From positions 124,001 to 188,000 of the forward strand of contig MU405265.1 of NCBI GenBank assembly GCA_022836615.1: a DNA stretch of 64,000 nt, given 5' to 3'. The notes beneath the pieces are model-generated. The model worked only from the letters and a program-made list of their open reading frames with translations. It did no database searches and was not told where the DNA came from. This document shows positions 59,935-64,000 of the stretch, one piece after another; the first letter of the stretch is position 1, and every line of letters starts with the position of its first letter. Made by a program: the position numbers and the translations under genes. This stretch comes from Annulohypoxylon bovei var. microspora (lineage: Eukaryota; Ascomycota; Sordariomycetes; Xylariales; Hypoxylaceae).

Positions 59935-62457
59935 TATGGATCTTGGTGACACTGGGGGCCCTCTAGGGCGTCGGACAGATCGACTCTTGAGTCGCACAGC
60001 AGTCCCAAATCTAGGAATTTGGGTCCGTAGTGTAACTAACTATTCTATAGCTAGCTCTGTCCTCCCCATAAAAAGAGACGGTGTCGTCGGAAGCTAGCCT
60101 GTTCCTAGTCCTAGTTCTCGTGCTAAGTCCAGGGCTTCGGGTATTTAATGGAGTCTGTTAACTGCTGCGAGTCATAAAAGCACCGTGGCGACATTTGAGG
60201 TTGGCATCTGTGTCGTATATATTCGAAAAATACATGTGGAAAGTAGTATAGAAAGACCGATAAGTTGGAGAGGGAATTGAAGTCGAAAAATGATAGATAG
60301 GAAATGCCAGAATGGCTAGATCATACAGCCTTACGGGGATTACCTATCAACCTCGCAACCTAGCACCCTAGCAACCTAGCAACCTAGTCGATTGGATCTC
60401 CTAGTCGCAAAAGAGCCCTGGAGAATGAACTGTGTGTGAGCTGGGTGAGGGTTAAGTCGCAGGCATCACTAATACCACCTCGCCGGACCGCCCTAGCCTA
60501 GCTCAGCTTAGCTTAGCCCAGGCTGTTTAGAGATACATAGGCGAGGGCGGGATGGTGCCAGCGTCACAACGTTGTCAATCAATTATATGCGGTAAAGAAA
60601 GAAAGAGAGTCGAGAAACACGGAAGATGAAGATGAATGGTTACAATGCTTTGCGGGATGTATCGATGTGGTACAACGTTGTAACACGAAGTTTATACTTA
60701 TCGATAGGCGTTTCTATCTACGTGCGTGATGTAAGGTTGAATCATGAATTTGAATGTATGACAAACTCTTAACTTGCAGGTATCAATGTACATATCCTAA
60801 TCGTTGCAGGTGCAGGCCTCGATTGACATAGGTACTTAGGTAAATCGGACATGGGTTGGGGGGCCAAGCATTTCGGCCCGCTCTCGCTTCCACTCATCTG
60901 TCCCTCTCCGATTCAAATCCTGGGGAAAGGATTGCGAGAACTATGTATGTAGGACCGTAACTGCAGATATCTAGGTTAAGCCATCACACAATCTTATGCA
61001 CCTTTACTTTTTAACTGCTTACACACGTCAAATCCGAATCCAGATTCCTGGAAACCGGTCTGTTGGGTTTTGGGGGGCTTTCTGCGTGAAGGCCCCCAAC
61101 GACTGACGAGTCGAGCCAATGCCGGGCCTTGTGGCTGGTGATGCCGAAACCAACAATGTTGAAAAACGCGGAACGCTAATCGGATGCAACTCTATCAAAA
61201 CCAGACCCCTTGTTTTTCCCTTTTTCCATGCTTGTGACGTCCGTGCCTCGAGGGCATCCGCTGCTACGCTGTTACTCCACGACGAGACCGGTGAAGATGG
61301 CGACTTGCTTCGGATACGATCGATCCAGTCACCCAACCCAGTCCGCACCTTCTCAACCAGGTTGACGCTGCAGGTAAGGGATAAGGAGTTCTAAGTCCTA
61401 AGTCCTAGATAGCCCTCATGGAGGGCACGCCCATCCGTCATCGAGGGTCCATTTGGTCCATCTGACTAGCAGTCCGATGCAAACCGAGATCGGTTCCTTA
61501 GACAACAAATGACCAAGTTCGTCGTATTGACATTGTAGTCCACCATCCGGAGGAATAGCCGCCACCCGCTCCCGTCCGGCAAGCCGTGTCCCGCCGGGTA
61601 AGTTCCTGATTGGCAATGCTGGACGCCAAGGAGACGTGGCGAGTCAATTGAAAGCGACGTCTAGGTTCGAGTCGGATGCTAAAAGTCAGGCCACGGCTGT
61701 GATATTGAGGGACCGGGCAGTGGCAAGTGTGATAGTCAAAATGACACGTAACAGTGGTGATGCCGAGATTAACCAGGTAGGAGCCGGAGTTGTTAGGTAT
61801 ACACGTGAATTTACATCGAAACCGATGCCCCCCCTAGTTGATTGTATACAGCGCCTTTAATCTTCTTAAATACAACCACAAGATGCCGGATGATGTCGGG
61901 TTCTAAAAAGCACAGGTCTCACTAAAATGACGAGCAAATATCACCAGAGACGAAAATAGATGTTGAAAGTATGTTGCGCAACTGCGTGTCGGCGCATTGT
62001 TCATATTGCTAACCTCCTATTATGTGATTCGAGCTTCAGGCCTTCGTAGCTGCGTCCTCGTAGACTCGCTATGCCCTGGCGTCGTGAGTCCCCTCGAGCT
62101 TGAAACGCATCCATATATCAACCTTACAGCCTTGTAACCTCGGTCCCAACCCGATCCAAAGTCCCCGAGACGAGCCCTCTCGGCCCCGGGACTCCGTCTG
62201 CCCTCGTCCGAGGGGAGGCAAATCGACAAACTCCAGAAAACACCGGCCTGCTAAATGCTCCAATGCCATTACCACGACCCATCCACCGCGGGTCGCCACT
62301 CGCACCTGATTCTAGTGACTAGGTATTATACACAAGGGTCTAAAGTCCAGCGCTGCGAAATATGTACGCGCGAAAATAACGTAACGTCTAAAGAGTGAAC
62401 TTTTGTGACTCGGAATCGAATAGAAATATTAGGTGGGTATAATTGTTGTTTCGGGAA
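59935..62457. other. Intergenic region, 2.5 kb, upstream of the Zn2Cys6 gene
   Basis: Promoter of the transcription factor plus 3' flank of the SEC2-like gene. It has a cctagcaa tandem (about 60345-60387) and a tagctcagcttagc cluster (about 60495-60520). Short open frames have no recognisable product. Confidence 0.5.
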
Positions 62458-64000
62458 TTATTCAGACGCGTCATTGCTAAAAGCACCGGGAATCGTCAAC
62501 GAAAGCCTTTCGCCTTTGTGTTTCTCCGCTTCTGCGCCAGTGGACTCCGATGGTTGAACCGAGTCCTCAGCAGTATCCGCAATATCAGCACCGGGAATAT
62601 CAGAGTGGATGACCGTCTGCTCTGATTTCTTATCATCTTGGGTAGATTCATCCTCCTTTAGTGTCGTCTGAAATTCGTCGGTCTCAATAGAAGGGATAAT
62701 AACAACCTCGTCTACCTTATTATCGTCGGTTGATGACTCGTGTGTTTCTTGACTATCCCGCGCAGGTTCCTCGCTAACGCTGCGGGAATGTACATGGTTG
62801 TTGATTACTTGAACGACTCCGCCCCCAATACGGCTCCAGAACATTTGATCCCGTAGCCGGACACACTCTTCCCAAGCAGCTCGCTCAGAATCAGCATCCT
62901 CGGCGCGCCAGAGCCCATCTTTGACCAGACGCAAAAATCCGAGAAAATCACATGTTGATCTCACACGGTCTAAGCAATATTTGCAAAGAGGATACCGCTG
63001 TGCAGAGTCTGACTCGCTCGTCCGGAAGCGGTGGTTACGTAGATGAGGCGTGTCCTTACGCGCCTCACCACAAAGCGAGCAAGGATAGAACTGAGGCTTG
63101 CTGATAGAATGGAAAGGACTGGTCGTCGGTACCGGTTCTACAACAAGGGTTCCTTCAGTCATAGCACTAAGCACAGACCGGCGAGCAAGCCAGGAGAGAC
63201 CCGGTGCCATGTCAAGACGCAGAGTAGGTTCAATATCCTCAGTAAAAACTCTCTTGTAGAATTTCGTGTCTTTCAGTGGCGGCAATGGAGCAGAAGCGGT
63301 AGATCCGGTGCTAAGGGCTGACGCTGGTGTGTTTGGCGTTTGTGGAGACACATTTGCGCTCGGCGTCCCGATAGTAGATAGAGACACCGTTGACGAATTA
63401 GACGGGGCTGAGGCATGCCCAGTACCACCAAAGCCAATTAGTCCACTATACGACCCTGACGAGGCGCGGCTATTTGAAGCCCTCTTTGACGTTTGAATAA
63501 GGGAGACGAAGTCATCAAAAGCAGGAAGATCAGTTCGTAGTACGGGGTGGATCAGGTGGTTGAGGTTGGTCGGGTATGTGGGAGGTAGTGCCTCTACGGC
63601 AGCAAGGTTGGAAGCGCCCTCGGAAATTTGGGTATCGTCGTCTCTCGAATCGAACTTGCTAAATCCAGGCGACGAAGGCGCGGTGCCACTATGATCATCG
63701 CGCTCAACTGTCATTTGCTCCATGACAAGTTTTAGCTCAAACAACTGTTCTTGCTGGGACTTCAGGAGGCTCTCGGTGTCGGCCAATTGAGCCTTCAATT
63801 GCTCGTTCTTTCGATGAAGGACCTCCTGCTCCTTTTTAGCATCCTCTTTGGCCGTGATAACCATCCTGTTCGCTTCCTCGAACAAAGAAACCGTTAACGT
63901 CTCGAGCTCCTGTTCAATCTTCTTCTTTTCTTTTTCAACTTCGCCGCGCAACCTCTTCTCCTCGGTAATACGAGCAAGAAGTTTGCCCTTCTCCACCTCG
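62458..64000 (-). CDS. sec2: Rab guanine-nucleotide exchange factor SEC2-like, 5' end cut by window
   Basis: Sec2 activates the Rab GTPase Sec4 on post-Golgi vesicles for exocytosis. Only the C-terminal part is present: the frame is open to the right edge and stops at 62458 (about 513 residues in the window). The coiled-coil Sec2 GEF core is visible at once (RLRGEVEKEKKKIEQELETL, then TVSLFEEANRMV). A Ser/Thr-rich linker follows. A conserved C-terminal region has cysteine pairs CSLCGEA and CKYCLDRV, plus FLRLVKDGLW, and the tail is acidic and disordered. The start codon and first exons are outside the window, so full length and N-terminus are unknown. No intron is needed in the visible part. 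Confidence 0.84.
   Translation of the reverse strand, partial: EVEKGKLLARITEEKRLRGEVEKEKKKIEQELETLTVSLFEEANRMVITAKEDAKKEQEVLHRKNEQLKAQLADTESLLKSQQEQLFELKLVMEQMTVERDDHSGTAPSSPGFSKFDSRDDDTQISEGASNLAAVEALPPTYPTNLNHLIHPVLRTDLPAFDDFVSLIQTSKRASNSRASSGSYSGLIGFGGTGHASAPSNSSTVSLSTIGTPSANVSPQTPNTPASALSTGSTASAPLPPLKDTKFYKRVFTEDIEPTLRLDMAPGLSWLARRSVLSAMTEGTLVVEPVPTTSPFHSISKPQFYPCSLCGEARKDTPHLRNHRFRTSESDSAQRYPLCKYCLDRVRSTCDFLGFLRLVKDGLWRAEDADSERAAWEECVRLRDQMFWSRIGGGVVQVINNHVHSRSVSEEPARDSQETHESSTDDNKVDEVVIIPSIETDEFQTTLKEDESTQDDKKSEQTVIHSDIPGADIADTAEDSVQPSESTGAEAEKHKGERLSLTIPGAFSNDASE

Noticed and set aside
60905..60935. Possible tRNA T-arm (gattcaaatcc)
   Set aside because: The flanking stem does not pair and no acceptor or anticodon arm could be drawn; no other tRNA-like element was found in the window.

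Overview
The window is nuclear DNA of a filamentous ascomycete. Genes carry short introns (about 50-80 nt) with GTATGT/GTAAGT donors and CTAAC-type branch points. The products are typical of Pezizomycotina: PalI, HET-domain, NACHT NLR and Zn2Cys6 proteins. The gene content points to Sordariomycetes. A Xylariales-like lineage is only a guess, based on gene order and on frequent intergenic TAGGTAGGTA words. I saw no tRNA, rRNA, CRISPR or intact transposon.

Layout, left to right. palI (pH signalling, +) is followed by a 2.5 kb gap. Next is a divergent ribosomal-protein pair, rpl21 (-) and rps9 (+), then slu7 (splicing, -). A NACHT NLR gene (+) with broken reading frames follows, then REV3 (DNA polymerase zeta, +) and a TEX2/Nvj2-type SMP-domain lipid-transfer protein (+). 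COX13 (-) and APN2 (+) are divergent. A 5.6 kb interval holds a HET-domain gene (+) and a small secreted cysteine-rich protein (+). Then come SLA2 (-), CIA30 (+) and APC5 (-), a 3.6 kb gap, a ferric-reductase-like protein (+), LEU4 (+) and importin beta KAP95 (+). A Zn2Cys6 transcription factor (-, 11 exons) follows. The right edge cuts the 5' part of a SEC2-like Rab exchange factor (-).

Most of the first 41 kb (RPL21, RPS9, SLU7, REV3, TEX2, COX13, APN2, SLA2, CIA30, APC5) is the conserved neighbourhood of the mating-type locus of Pezizomycotina. APN2 and SLA2 face each other with their 3' ends, as at a standard MAT1 locus. By eye, however, the space between them has no alpha-box or HMG-box gene. 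It holds a HET-domain (heterokaryon-incompatibility type) gene and a secreted small protein instead. A second self/non-self type gene, the NLR, sits between SLU7 and REV3. This empty or replaced MAT site is the most interesting signal in the window.

Exon boundaries were worked out by hand from splice signals, phase and family similarity. For nearly all multi-exon genes the joined exons give an uninterrupted frame divisible by three. Notable small exons are a 13-nt internal exon in APN2, a 13-nt internal exon in the transcription factor and an 8-nt first coding exon in LEU4.
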